The notes below the pieces were generated by a model. The model had not been told where the DNA came from, searched no databases, and saw only the letters and a list, made by a program, of their open reading frames with translations. From NCBI GenBank assembly GCA_900472625.1, contig UCIT01000012.1, positions 166,036 through 230,035 on the forward strand: DNA of 64,000 bases, written 5' to 3'. Shown in pieces: positions 16,225-23,391 of the stretch. The position numbers were made by a program, and so were the translations under genes. This DNA is from Hyphomicrobiales bacterium. GTDB lineage: Bacteria; Pseudomonadota; Alphaproteobacteria; Rhizobiales; Rhizobiaceae. Each line of letters opens with the position of its first letter. Position 1 is the first letter of the stretch.

Positions 16225-17154
16225 TTATTCGGGCTGCGGAACTCGGAGAACACGGAACGAGGTCGCACGGCCATCGGGGCCAATCTTGCGGACCATCTTC
16301 CATGTGATGCGTTGGCCGCCTTTCAGGTACGCGATCGAGGCGCCCTTCATCAGCGTTTTAATTTCGGCGTCCGTCGCGGCAAGCGTCTTCTCGTCTTCCG
16401 ACATCCGGGTTCGGAGAAGGTGGCGGGCGCCGATCAAGCCGTCGATCCTGTCGTTGCGCGACAGGTCGACCTCTTCGCCATGATCCAGCGCATAGACGCT
16501 GTCGATGACATCGCCGTCGCGCTCGAAATCCGGGTCCGGTTCCTCGCCGGTTTCGACCTGCGCCCAAAATGCCAGACTTTCGGCTTTCATCCTGTCGACG
16601 ATGCCCGGCAAGAGCGGGATGTCGATGATCGGAAGGTCGATGCCATATCCGACGACGATCGGCGCTACAGCGGCCCACGACGAGCCAGTCAAGTATGCTT
16701 CGATGATCGCCTGAACTGCGATCCAGAGGGGCGGCTCGGGCAGGTCGTTGCTCGCGAGCCATTTGCGCTTAAAGGCAGTCCTCTCGACCGACTTGATCTG
16801 AACGATACCCTGACCGCGATCAGGGTCGATGGCGATAACGTCGGGCGTCCCGCCGAGGCGAAATTCTGGATCGCGATAATAGGTGGTCGCCGCGCCAGTA
16901 TTGTGCCGAAGCTGCCAAGTCGGACGTTCCTCGCCGAGCAACTGAACTGCAACAGGCTCAAGAAGACGACCGCGCTTGATCGCAGGGTTCTCGTCCATGT
17001 CGTCGAAAAGCTTGCCCGTCTTCATGGCCCAAAGCTTGTAACGACTTGTGAACTCATGGCTGCCGACAAGGGCGCCCGCTACCGAGGCGGTGACATCCTT
17101 GCCGCGCAGCCTGTGCCACGCGGCGGCATTGCGTGGGTAAAAGGTCTCGATCAT
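16225..17154 (-). CDS. YqaJ/lambda-Exo-like recombination nuclease
   Basis: A 309-residue protein. RGRLLEPVAV (E66), GGTPDVIAID (D105) and GIVQIKSV (Q119-I-K121) form the restriction-like active site, followed by a helical AVQAIIEAYLTG segment. It should resect double-stranded ends 5'-3' for the annealing protein. The usual Asp/Glu of the (D/E)xK motif is Gln here, a variant that may keep activity. ATGA overlap with the first gene of the operon. Confidence 0.82.
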   Translation of the reverse strand: MIETFYPRNAAAWHRLRGKDVTASVAGALVGSHEFTSRYKLWAMKTGKLFDDMDENPAIKRGRLLEPVAVQLLGEERPTWQLRHNTGAATTYYRDPEFRLGGTPDVIAIDPDRGQGIVQIKSVERTAFKRKWLASNDLPEPPLWIAVQAIIEAYLTGSSWAAVAPIVVGYGIDLPIIDIPLLPGIVDRMKAESLAFWAQVETGEEPDPDFERDGDVIDSVYALDHGEEVDLSRNDRIDGLIGARHLLRTRMSEDEKTLAATDAEIKTLMKGASIAYLKGGQRITWKMVRKIGPDGRATSFRVLRVPQPE

Positions 17155-17537
17155 CCGCTGATCGCTTCCCGGTAGATCAAGATGATCCGAGGGGACATCG
17201 TGGTCGCGTCGGATCGGGACTTGCCTGTCGTTTTCTTGACGCTGGCGGTCTCGATGTCGTCGATCGGAGGGACGGACCCGGCGATCAGGATCGCGGCAGT
17301 TGCGGCAGCCATGAACAGCGGCGGCAGGGCGAACATGCTCCGACGGGCGATCGCCTTCGCGTCGTCCATCAGGTGTGCAATCGACATCGACGAAAAGGTC
17401 TTGTCGTAAAGGGCGCGGACGACCGCGCCATCATCGTCGAGGTCGACGCGATCTTCTTTCAAGGCTTTCGCCATTTCCTTCGCGATCGCGCGCTTTACGA
17501 AGGTTGCTAGTCCCTTATCCGCAGTCTCGATATGCAT
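17151..17537 (-). CDS. Hypothetical first protein of the leftward early operon
   Basis: A 128-residue protein with a helical acidic N-terminal half (KGLATFVKRAIAKEMAKAL) and a hydrophobic stretch at about 72-90 (PPLFMAAATAAILIAGSV) that could be a membrane helix. GAGG precedes the ATG. Immediately downstream of the promoter/leader region, so it is likely among the earliest expressed genes. Not recognised. Confidence 0.65.
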   Translation of the reverse strand: MHIETADKGLATFVKRAIAKEMAKALKEDRVDLDDDGAVVRALYDKTFSSMSIAHLMDDAKAIARRSMFALPPLFMAAATAAILIAGSVPPIDDIETASVKKTTGKSRSDATTMSPRIILIYREAISG

Positions 17538-17599
17538 TGCTGGCCTCTAAAGACACAAAAAGATTGTCGTCGCGCAGGGCGCAACGCTGACCGATAGGG

Positions 17600-17618
17600 G
17601 CGCATCAACTTGATGCGC
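17600..17618. promoter_or_regulatory. Perfect 8-bp hairpin in the early leader
   Basis: GCGCATCA (17600-17607) pairs with TGATGCGC (17611-17618) across a 3-base loop, between the candidate leader peptide and the first early gene. Two ACCGATAGGG repeats (about 17590 and 17634) flank it. It could act in attenuation or antitermination of the leftward operon. Confidence 0.4.
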
Positions 17619-17655
17619 GACCGTCTGATTTCAACCGATAGGGATTGGGGCCGGA

Positions 17656-17787
17656 CTAGCCGGTCTGATGAGCTTCCGAACTGCAGAAGCTATGTAGTTT
17701 TTTAATCGCGCTTGCGTTGGTAGGAAAGCGGGGAGAACTTTCCAATCGTGGCGACGGACCATCCGTCACACATGAACCCAAAAACAT
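17656..17787 (-). CDS. Possible 43-aa leader peptide
   Basis: Read on the minus strand from the ATG at 17787 to the TAG at 17656. The ATG is preceded by TTTTGGAGGAAATGCG, a near-perfect ribosome-binding site, much stronger than those of many real genes here. The product begins MFLGSCVTDGPSPRLE and is Ser/Pro-rich with four cysteines or fewer. No homology recognised. It lies just downstream of the leftward promoter zone. A second short frame (23 codons from an ATG about 15 bases further) overlaps it. Confidence 0.35.
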   Translation of the reverse strand: MFLGSCVTDGPSPRLESSPRFPTNASAIKKLHSFCSSEAHQTG

Positions 17788-17835
17788 CGCATTTCCTCCA
17801 AAAGATGCAAATTCCGACGCATCCGATGCGCTTGG

Positions 17836-17869
17836 ATAGGATTTAATCCAATATTAGCGCGTCGGTCAA
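17836..17869 (-). promoter_or_regulatory. Leftward early promoter with operator-like site
   Basis: On the minus strand TTGACC (complement of 17864-17869) is followed at 17-18 bp by TTAAAT/TAAATC. The latter lies inside ATAGGATTTAATCCAAT (17836-17852), which matches the immunity operator at 12 of 17 positions. A repressor bound here would cover the -10 box of the operon ending at 3667. Confidence 0.5.
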
Positions 17870-17870
17870 T

Positions 17871-17904
17871 CGGAAATTTAGTCAATTGATAACTAAATTT
17901 TCCG
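17871..17904. promoter_or_regulatory. AT-rich inverted repeat upstream of the early promoter
   Basis: CGGAAATTTAGT (17871-17882) faces ACTAAATTTTCCG (17892-17904), an inverted repeat with one extra T. It lies just upstream of the candidate -35 box of the leftward operon and could bind a second regulator. The remainder of 17538-18114 holds no other convincing gene. Confidence 0.45.
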
Positions 17905-18003
17905 ACGACCACGAAAGCGGCTCGCTTCATGCGGGCAATCAAAAGCTTAAGCGGTTTTTTGGAGGTGGGGAAAATTCCGAGCGTTAAAATTAATTTCGAA
18001 AAT

Positions 18004-18036
18004 AAAAAGGGGTGGGGTTCCCCTCAAGGGAACCCC
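18004..18036 (-). terminator. Intrinsic terminator of the repressor gene
   Basis: On the minus strand GGGGTTCCC and GGGAACCCC (18028-18036 and 18014-18022) form a perfect 9-bp stem with a 5-base loop, followed after ACCCC by TTTTTATTTT. It lies about 80 bp after the repressor stop and before the leftward early promoter, insulating the two. Confidence 0.85.
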
Positions 18037-18114
18037 GACCCCGGGTCGAGATATATATATTTAATAATAAATTATCTTACTCGCGCGTGTAGGCGCGGGA
18101 AAGGTTTCGCCCTG

Positions 18115-18795
18115 TCAGGCTGGCATGTCGAAGACGCGAATTGCACGGACGATCAGACCTATTATCTCGACGCCTTCACCGACCTGCAGCGGGGCAATTT
18201 CCCCCTGCGCCGGCTTTGCGCTAAGGCGCACGCCGTCTGGCGTATCTTCGTAAACCCGCACTGTCGTCTCAAATAGGTTGCCGTTCGCCCTTCGAACGAG
18301 CACGGCGTCGCCGGTTCGGAGCTTGCGCCCTGCCACGGCCAGCCCTTCCATCGAGGCCGTCACAAGGATCGTGCCGTCGATGATCCCAAGCCCGGCCGCA
18401 TGGTCGCCGCGAACCCGATAGGCTTCTTGCTCGTCCTTCGGGTAGCGATAGTCAGGATCAACAGGTATGGGGCCGATCGATGCGACGACCGCATCCTTCT
18501 CCCGCCAAGCACCCGCCTCGGATATGCCCGACATGGCGATCCCGGAAGCTGTCCAATTGCCGTCACCGCCCGCCGCCTTGCGTGGCATGTCCTGTATCCC
18601 GGTCAGGTAATCGGCGTCGCATTGAAGAGCCAAGGCCGCTGCAGGCAGGTTCTTCTCCCGGATGGTTTGCTTCTTGCCGTTGATCAAATCGTGAAAATAC
18701 GTCCGCTCGAACCCGGCTTTCCGCGCCGCCTCAATCGGATTTAGCCCCAGGGTCTCCAATCGCTCGATAACCCTGTTCCTTGTCAAATCGCCCAT
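18115..18795 (-). CDS. Phage repressor (HTH plus degenerate S24 domain)
   Basis: A 226-residue CI-type repressor. The N-terminal HTH lies at about residues 16-45 (PIEAARKAGFERTYFHDLINGKK). The C-terminal LexA-fold is clear, but the normal GDSM nucleophile motif reads GDHAAG. The segment that should hold the general-base Lys (TVKR in LexA) reads TTVRVY, so both catalytic residues appear replaced (Ser to His, Lys to Arg). RecA-triggered self-cleavage therefore looks impossible. It probably represses the divergent cro-like operon and the two leftward operons. Its own promoter overlaps a degenerate operator. Confidence 0.88.
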   Translation of the reverse strand: MGDLTRNRVIERLETLGLNPIEAARKAGFERTYFHDLINGKKQTIREKNLPAAALALQCDADYLTGIQDMPRKAAGGDGNWTASGIAMSGISEAGAWREKDAVVASIGPIPVDPDYRYPKDEQEAYRVRGDHAAGLGIIDGTILVTASMEGLAVAGRKLRTGDAVLVRRANGNLFETTVRVYEDTPDGVRLSAKPAQGEIAPLQVGEGVEIIGLIVRAIRVFDMPA

Positions 18796-18828
18796 TTTTC
18801 AAAAGCCCTGCTTCGTTAATACGCGCCA

Positions 18829-18858
18829 ATAATAGTTGACAATGGTAAAATTTCCAAC
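18829..18858 (-). promoter_or_regulatory. Repressor promoter overlapping a degenerate operator
   Basis: On the minus strand TTGGAA (complement of 18852-18857), a 17-bp spacer and TATTAT (complement of 18829-18834) form a good promoter about 35 bp from the repressor ATG. The site 18842-18858 (ATGGTAAAATTTCCAAC) keeps one perfect operator half, TTTCCAAC-like, which fits autoregulation. Confidence 0.55.
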
Positions 18859-18906
18859 CCCGCGAGGGAATTTGGGCTTCATCTTTTTTGCTTATGGCGG
18901 CTTGCG

Positions 18907-18923
18907 GTTGGAATAAATCCAAC
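18907..18923. promoter_or_regulatory. Immunity operator
   Basis: GTTGGAATAAATCCAAC is a perfect 6-5-6 palindrome 16 bp before the cro-like start. It falls in the 17-bp spacer between a possible rightward -35 (TTGCGG, 18902-18907) and -10 (TAGGTT, 18925-18930), so bound repressor would block the rightward operon. Confidence 0.65.
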
Positions 18924-18939
18924 TTAGGTTAACGCCGTG

Positions 18940-19323
18940 ATGACCCAATTGTACCAATTTCGCAAAAATCTAGCGGTTCTGAGCGCTTCCATAGCGGAAG
19001 AGGCGGGCGTTTCCGCCTCTTCCGTTGGAAAGTACATCGCCCGCGATCCCAAGTTTTTTTCCTCATGTCAGGAAAAAGACTTCCGGGTTGGAACATATGA
19101 TTACGTTCTTGCCCGGTTTTCGGCCATTTGGCCCGACCATCTGGCATGGCCGGAGGGCATAGAGCGCCCGGCCGTATCGGAAATTGATCCTGAAACCCGC
19201 GATTGGTTCCTGCCCCGGCTTAAGCCGCGGGACAAGGTTGCCGCGTCCGTCCACGCCGAATGGCCGGCGGGCGAACCTTGGCCGGAAGATATCGCCAGAC
19301 CGGAAGCCCTCCTCAATGGCTAA
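18940..19323 (+). CDS. Cro-like HTH regulator
   Basis: A 127-residue protein divergent from the repressor. A helix-turn-helix is visible in ASIAEEAGVSASSVGKYIARD. The remaining 80 residues are Trp/Pro-rich (LAWPEGIERP and EPWPEDIARP are near repeats). The ATG at 18940 directly follows a GTG in the same frame, which could also start. As the first gene of the rightward operon it probably plays a Cro role, but it could be an activator. Confidence 0.65.
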   Translation: MTQLYQFRKNLAVLSASIAEEAGVSASSVGKYIARDPKFFSSCQEKDFRVGTYDYVLARFSAIWPDHLAWPEGIERPAVSEIDPETRDWFLPRLKPRDKVAASVHAEWPAGEPWPEDIARPEALLNG

Positions 19324-19711
19324 GAAAATCAAAGAGACCGTCAAGGCTGCCGCTAAGGGCGGCGTCCCTGCCGAGGAACTGAAACGCGTCGTCAAGGAAC
19401 ATCAGCGCCAGACGGCGACGGCGAACGAATACAACGGCCGAGCCGGCCAGGCGATCAAGACGTTCATCGACAATCACAGCGTCGACCGCAAGGCGTTCCG
19501 CTTCGTCCTTGGCCTTTCCAAGATGGAAGAGACCAAGCGTCAGGCAACTTTGCGACAGGTTGTCGACCTCGCTCACAAGCTCGAAATGTTCGACGCCGTC
19601 GATGCGTTCGACGATGTCGTCGCGACGATGGAAGGCATCTGCGAGGAAATCCGCGCCCGTGGTGACGCGCCTCGCAAGGCCGACAGCGTCGTCTCCTCTG
19701 TTCTCCAATAG
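19316..19711 (+). CDS. Hypothetical helical protein
   Basis: A 131-residue, almost wholly helical protein starting MAKKIKETVKAAAKGG, overlapping the cro-like gene by 8 bp. The middle (QAIKTFIDNHSVDRKAFRFVLGLSKM) has a layout faintly like GapR-type DNA-binding proteins, but I cannot confirm this. Function unknown. Confidence 0.65.
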   Translation: MAKKIKETVKAAAKGGVPAEELKRVVKEHQRQTATANEYNGRAGQAIKTFIDNHSVDRKAFRFVLGLSKMEETKRQATLRQVVDLAHKLEMFDAVDAFDDVVATMEGICEEIRARGDAPRKADSVVSSVLQ

Positions 19712-19722
19712 CTGCGAATGCG

Positions 19723-19835
19723 GGGCGCCTTAGCGGGCGCCCGGCCTCGACCTGTCCCGATCGGCGCAAAGGTATTGCGTGCGCCAAGGGGCCGCTTAAC
19801 CGACCGCGAGAGCGAGGATTAACCGGCCCCATTTT
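19723..19835 (+). terminator. Two stacked hairpins, second terminator-like
   Basis: GGGCGCC (19723-19729) pairs with GGCGCCC (19736-19742). Further on GGGGCCG (19788-19794) pairs with CGGCCCC (19824-19830), with inner TTAA/TTAA pairing, followed by ATTTTC. The second could end transcripts from the cro-like operon or act as an attenuator before the next gene. Confidence 0.45.
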
Positions 19836-19854
19836 CACATCCAAAGGGCCTCTC

Positions 19855-20115
19855 ATGCTTCGCTTGACGATTACGACGACAATTGTGTCGAAGAAGACCG
19901 GCGCCAACGTCTGGTTCAATTTCGAGACTGACCACCCGGATGTTCAGTCCGTTCACGCGGCGCTTGTCCGCGACGGTTCGATCTTCGGCGATCGCATCAT
20001 TACAGCCGACATCGACGGCCAGCGGGTCGCGACCGCCCGAACCCCTTACATCCTCGGCGCGCAGGCCGTCGGCACGATCTGCCCGGTCACTGCGGCTTAT
20101 GTCGAGGTGGCGTGA
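19855..20115 (+). CDS. Hypothetical protein
   Basis: An 86-residue beta-rich protein starting MLRLTITTTIVSKKTGANVW. The TGA overlaps the start of the RuvC-like gene (TGATG). No domain recognised. Confidence 0.65.
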   Translation: MLRLTITTTIVSKKTGANVWFNFETDHPDVQSVHAALVRDGSIFGDRIITADIDGQRVATARTPYILGAQAVGTICPVTAAYVEVA

Positions 20116-20648
20116 TGACGAAGTCGATCCTCTTCCTCGACCTCGCTACGACCTTCGGCTTTTGTGAAGGCGCCCCCGGGGAGAAACCTACTTTCGGCGC
20201 GATGCGTTTCGCGCCGGAAGGATCGCCGAGCAGCGCGGTATTCGCGGGCTGCTTCAAGTGGGTGGCCGAGCGCTGCCAGGCGTTCAAGCCAAAGACGATC
20301 GTCGTCGAGGCCGCGCTCGATCCTCGTCATGTAGGACAGAAGACAACCCGCGACACTGCGATGCGCCTGATCGGCTTGCCTGCAGTCGTTGAAGCCGCCG
20401 CCTACCTTTGCGGCGTTTGGGATATCCGCGAAGCGCGCGCCGATGACGTGCGTCTTCATGTGATCGGCCGCCGACTTAAGAAGGCCGAGGCGAAGCAGGT
20501 CGTCATTCAGAAGATGCGCGAGTTGGGCTTCGAAGTGTCCGACCCGGACGCCGCCGATGCGCTCGCCGGTTGGGATTACGCGTGTCACCTGATCGCGCCG
20601 AACGTCAAGCCGTACCGCCCGACCACACATTTCGAGGGGCTGTTCTGA
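20115..20648 (+). CDS. RuvC-like Holliday junction resolvase
   Basis: A 177-residue RNase H-fold enzyme. FLDLATTFGF supplies the first catalytic Asp, IVVEAAL the Glu, and DPDAADALAGWDYA the C-terminal Asp pair. This is the RuvC/phage-resolvase layout. It probably resolves branched DNA before packaging. The ATG at 20115 shares bases with the previous stop; a GTG one codon earlier is an alternative. Confidence 0.85.
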   Translation: MTKSILFLDLATTFGFCEGAPGEKPTFGAMRFAPEGSPSSAVFAGCFKWVAERCQAFKPKTIVVEAALDPRHVGQKTTRDTAMRLIGLPAVVEAAAYLCGVWDIREARADDVRLHVIGRRLKKAEAKQVVIQKMRELGFEVSDPDAADALAGWDYACHLIAPNVKPYRPTTHFEGLF

Positions 20649-20914
20649 TGCGCGTCTCCGAAGTTCAAGCCCGCCTGCGGGCGCTCGCCGGTATTCACGG
20701 CATCGTCGAACTCGGGCGCCTCGCGAACGAACTCGATCGCCGCAAGCCGGTCAAGCGCGCAGCAACGACATCCGCACCGATGACCGAGAAATTGCGTGCT
20801 GAAATCCGCGCATACGCAAGCAAGAACCCCGACCTTTCGCAGGTCGATATCGCGCATCGGTTCAACGTCAATCCCGGCCGCGTGTCGGAAGCCCTGCGGG
20901 GCGTTCGCCGATGA
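20648..20914 (+). CDS. Small putative DNA-binding protein
   Basis: An 88-residue protein starting MRVSEVQARLRALAGIHG, basic in the middle. The C-terminal 45 residues read as an HTH (LSQVDIAHRFNVNPGRVSEAL). It sits between the resolvase and the methyltransferase with 1- and 4-bp overlaps. May regulate the following modification genes; unproven. Confidence 0.7.
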   Translation: MRVSEVQARLRALAGIHGIVELGRLANELDRRKPVKRAATTSAPMTEKLRAEIRAYASKNPDLSQVDIAHRFNVNPGRVSEALRGVRR

Positions 20915-22200
20915 ACGCGGTCGCCTACTACAACGAGTTCGACCCATACGCCGCCCAATGGCTGCGCAACCTGATCGCGCGGGGGCTGATTGCCCCCGGC
21001 GAAGTCGATGAACGCAGCATCACAGAGGTTCAGCCAGATGACCTTAAAGGCTTCACGCAATGCCATTTCTTCGCCGGCATCGGCGGTTGGAGCTACGCAG
21101 CTAGACTTGCTGGCTGGCCTGACGAGCGCCCCCTCTGGACAGGCTCATGCCCCTGCCAGCCCTACAGCGTCGCCGGCAAAGGCAAAGGCAAAGAAGACGA
21201 TCGCGACCTCTGGCCTGAACTCTTCCGCCTTGTCGATGCCCGAGCGCCCGCTGTCCTCATGGGAGAGCAGGTTGCGGCAGCGGTTGGCAAGGATTGGCTC
21301 GACCGAGTGTTCGTTAACCTGGAAAGCATCGGATACGCCTGCGGGGCGACCGTTATACCGGCTTGTGCCGTCGATGCGCCCCATCGAAGAGATCGACTTT
21401 GGTTTGTGGCCGACGCCGCGAGCGCTGGACGGATCGAACGGGGCGCGGACATTCGAGGGCGCGCAGAAGGAAGCGCTCCGGAGAGGTTGGAACAACGAGT
21501 TAAGCGTCGCGGCTTTTTCTCTCTGGCCGACGCCGATCAAACACGACGCGACCTCGGGCGCACGTCCGGCGGACCCGAAGCGGGGGCCGATGCCCGGCTT
21601 GATAGCGACAGCATTTTCGATGTGGCCGACGCCGGTTGCCAGCGAGGCCAGGCAGGGTTTTCAAGATCGCAGCCGAGGCAAGAAAGGGAGCCAAGAAAGC
21701 CTGTCAACGGTAGCGGTGAAATCCGTCATGCTCTACCCGACGCCGGCAGCGGCCGACGCTTCGAGGGGGCCGGACATGATGAGGCGGGATTGCAATTCCC
21801 CAAACTCGACGATGCCGACAGTCGCCGCGCTCTACCCGACGCCGAACAGGTCGGACGCGACGAGGGGATCGCCCGAGACGGACGAGCAAAAGAAAGCCCG
21901 TGGCGCGCATACGGGAACCTCGCTTATCGACCTTGGGCCAGTGCTGAATGGGCCGTCGGAACCGACGGAAAAGCCCGGCGCATTGAACCCGGAATTCGTT
22001 TGCTGGCTCATGGGATTTCCGGACGAATGGTTATTCGCCGCACCGTCGAGCAAGGCAATTCCTCGGTCAAAGAGGAAAATTGGTACAGCCGGGTAGGGTC
22101 TTTGAAGGGCTTCGGCAACGCCATCCTCCCGCAGGTCGCGGCCGAGGTCATGGGCGCCTACCTCGACGCAACTCCGCGCTGGCATGGGGAGGCGTTTTAA
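20911..22200 (+). CDS. DNA (cytosine-5) methyltransferase
   Basis: A 429-residue C5 methyltransferase. Motif I FFAGIGGWSYAARLAG at 53-68, motif IV with catalytic Cys in SCPCQPYS (C82), motif VI GEQV (118-121, the usual ENV altered), motif VIII RRDRLWFVADA (159-169), and the closing GFGNAILPQVA near residue 410. Between VIII and IX a target-recognition region contains five recurrent (V/L)ADA or LPDA segments. A second long frame overlaps this gene. Probably protects phage DNA from host restriction; recognition sequence unknown. Confidence 0.9.
   Translation: MNAVAYYNEFDPYAAQWLRNLIARGLIAPGEVDERSITEVQPDDLKGFTQCHFFAGIGGWSYAARLAGWPDERPLWTGSCPCQPYSVAGKGKGKEDDRDLWPELFRLVDARAPAVLMGEQVAAAVGKDWLDRVFVNLESIGYACGATVIPACAVDAPHRRDRLWFVADAASAGRIERGADIRGRAEGSAPERLEQRVKRRGFFSLADADQTRRDLGRTSGGPEAGADARLDSDSIFDVADAGCQRGQAGFSRSQPRQEREPRKPVNGSGEIRHALPDAGSGRRFEGAGHDEAGLQFPKLDDADSRRALPDAEQVGRDEGIARDGRAKESPWRAYGNLAYRPWASAEWAVGTDGKARRIEPGIRLLAHGISGRMVIRRTVEQGNSSVKEENWYSRVGSLKGFGNAILPQVAAEVMGAYLDATPRWHGEAF
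20990..22096 (+). CDS. Overlapping protein-like frame with five WPTP repeats
   Basis: A 368-codon frame lies wholly inside the methyltransferase gene in another frame. It is not random. It contains GSTECSLTWKASDTPAGRP, then five copies of (L/M)(W/Y)PTP followed by a D/E-containing tail, and LNPEFVCWLMGFPDEW near the end. These patterns recur in phage proteins annotated as methyltransferase-associated. In many phages the WPTP and LNPxFVxW segments lie in frame with a methyltransferase; here they lie in the alternate frame. No clear ribosome-binding site was found, so expression is uncertain; an internal or coupled start is possible. Confidence 0.45.
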   Translation: MPPAKSMNAASQRFSQMTLKASRNAISSPASAVGATQLDLLAGLTSAPSGQAHAPASPTASPAKAKAKKTIATSGLNSSALSMPERPLSSWESRLRQRLARIGSTECSLTWKASDTPAGRPLYRLVPSMRPIEEIDFGLWPTPRALDGSNGARTFEGAQKEALRRGWNNELSVAAFSLWPTPIKHDATSGARPADPKRGPMPGLIATAFSMWPTPVASEARQGFQDRSRGKKGSQESLSTVAVKSVMLYPTPAAADASRGPDMMRRDCNSPNSTMPTVAALYPTPNRSDATRGSPETDEQKKARGAHTGTSLIDLGPVLNGPSEPTEKPGALNPEFVCWLMGFPDEWLFAAPSSKAIPRSKRKIGTAG

Positions 22201-23070
22201 ATGGCTTCCGAGCTCGCAAAACGGATCAAACAGAAACAGTCGCTGTTAGACGCGACCCTCGAAAACCCTGAACTTCGTATTCTGTCGCTTGGCGCGGGCG
22301 TGCAATCATCGACGATCGCGCTGATGTCAGCGCGCGGCGATCTGCCTAGGCTCGACTACGCGATCTTCGCTGATACGGGTTGGGAACCGAAGGCGGTCTA
22401 TGAATGGCTTGACTGGCTGGAAACGAAATTGCCGTTCCCGGTCCTCCGCGTTCAGCGACAGGGCGAAGACCTCGGTCAGCATGCAATCAGTATCGCGACG
22501 CTCGACGTAACGCGGACGGCTTCCCCGCCTTGGTACACGGCCGGGCCGGACGGCATGCTCCCGAAACAATGCTCTGGCGAGTACAAAACCCGCGTCATTG
22601 GGCGGAAGGTGCGCGAACTGCTCGGGCTAGCGCCTGGACAGCGCGGACCTAAAGAGCAGGTCGTCGAGCAGTGGATCGGCATTTCGAAAGACGAAATGCA
22701 GCGCATGCGACACAGCGAGCAGAAGTTCACGCTCAATCGGTTTCCATTGATCGAAAAGCGGATGAGCCGGATCGACTGCATCAAGTGGATGCTTGAACGA
22801 CAGTATCCTCGGCCGCCGAAATCGTCCTGCATCTTCTGCCCCTACCGCGGGCAGGATCAATGGCGCGACATGCGGGACAACGCCCCGGAAGATTGGGAAG
22901 CTGCGGTCGCCTTCGACAAGTCGATCCGCCCCGGATTTTTCGGCATGGAGGGACAGGCGTTCCTGCATAGGCAGCGGGTTCCCCTTGATCAGGTCGACCT
23001 CTCCACCGCGGCGGATCAAGGGCAGGGCGCCCTCTTCGACGAGGAATGCGAGGGAGTGTGCGGCGTATGA
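22201..23070 (+). CDS. PAPS-reductase-family PP-loop protein
   Basis: A 289-residue protein. The PP-loop LSLGAGVQSSTIALMSARG (near 29-47) and YAIFADTGWEP are those of the phosphoadenosine phosphosulfate reductase superfamily. KQCSGEYKTR and a later SSCIFCPYRG supply cysteines that could bind a metal or Fe-S cluster. These enzymes adenylate a substrate, often for thiolation or amidation. In phages the substrate is generally unknown; modification of DNA or RNA is plausible given the neighbours. It starts one base after the methyltransferase stop. Confidence 0.8.
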   Translation: MASELAKRIKQKQSLLDATLENPELRILSLGAGVQSSTIALMSARGDLPRLDYAIFADTGWEPKAVYEWLDWLETKLPFPVLRVQRQGEDLGQHAISIATLDVTRTASPPWYTAGPDGMLPKQCSGEYKTRVIGRKVRELLGLAPGQRGPKEQVVEQWIGISKDEMQRMRHSEQKFTLNRFPLIEKRMSRIDCIKWMLERQYPRPPKSSCIFCPYRGQDQWRDMRDNAPEDWEAAVAFDKSIRPGFFGMEGQAFLHRQRVPLDQVDLSTAADQGQGALFDEECEGVCGV

Positions 23071-23381
23071 CCGAGCAACGGCGCAAGGCCGGCCTCGGCG
23101 AGATGGCCGGGGTCGCACTCGACGAGGCGAGCCGCATTCGCACGACGCAGGCGGCGATCGCCAAAATCAATGGTGAGCCATCCGAGACGCAAATTCGGAA
23201 GGCCGAAGTTCTCGAAGACATCGCCAGCCTGATTTTCGCTATCCAGCCTGTTCGCGAACCTGTCCTCCGAATTCTTGCTCCCGTCCTCGCGGCAATGAGG
23301 ACGGCTAGCCAATACCCGAAACAGGAGCCGGAGCCCGCTGCCCCGACCCCTGACAGCGACGACGAACAACAAAGCAATTGA
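23067..23381 (+). CDS. Hypothetical protein
   Basis: A 104-residue helical protein starting MTEQRRKAGLGEMAG (ATGA overlap with the PP-loop gene), with an acidic Pro-rich tail. No domain recognised. Confidence 0.6.
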   Translation: MTEQRRKAGLGEMAGVALDEASRIRTTQAAIAKINGEPSETQIRKAEVLEDIASLIFAIQPVREPVLRILAPVLAAMRTASQYPKQEPEPAAPTPDSDDEQQSN

Positions 23382-23391
23382 GGCAAGACAG

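Noticed and set aside
17538..18114. Search for an additional tRNA or structured RNA in the immunity gap
   Set aside because: Only short hairpins and a terminator were seen; no cloverleaf or known riboswitch pattern.
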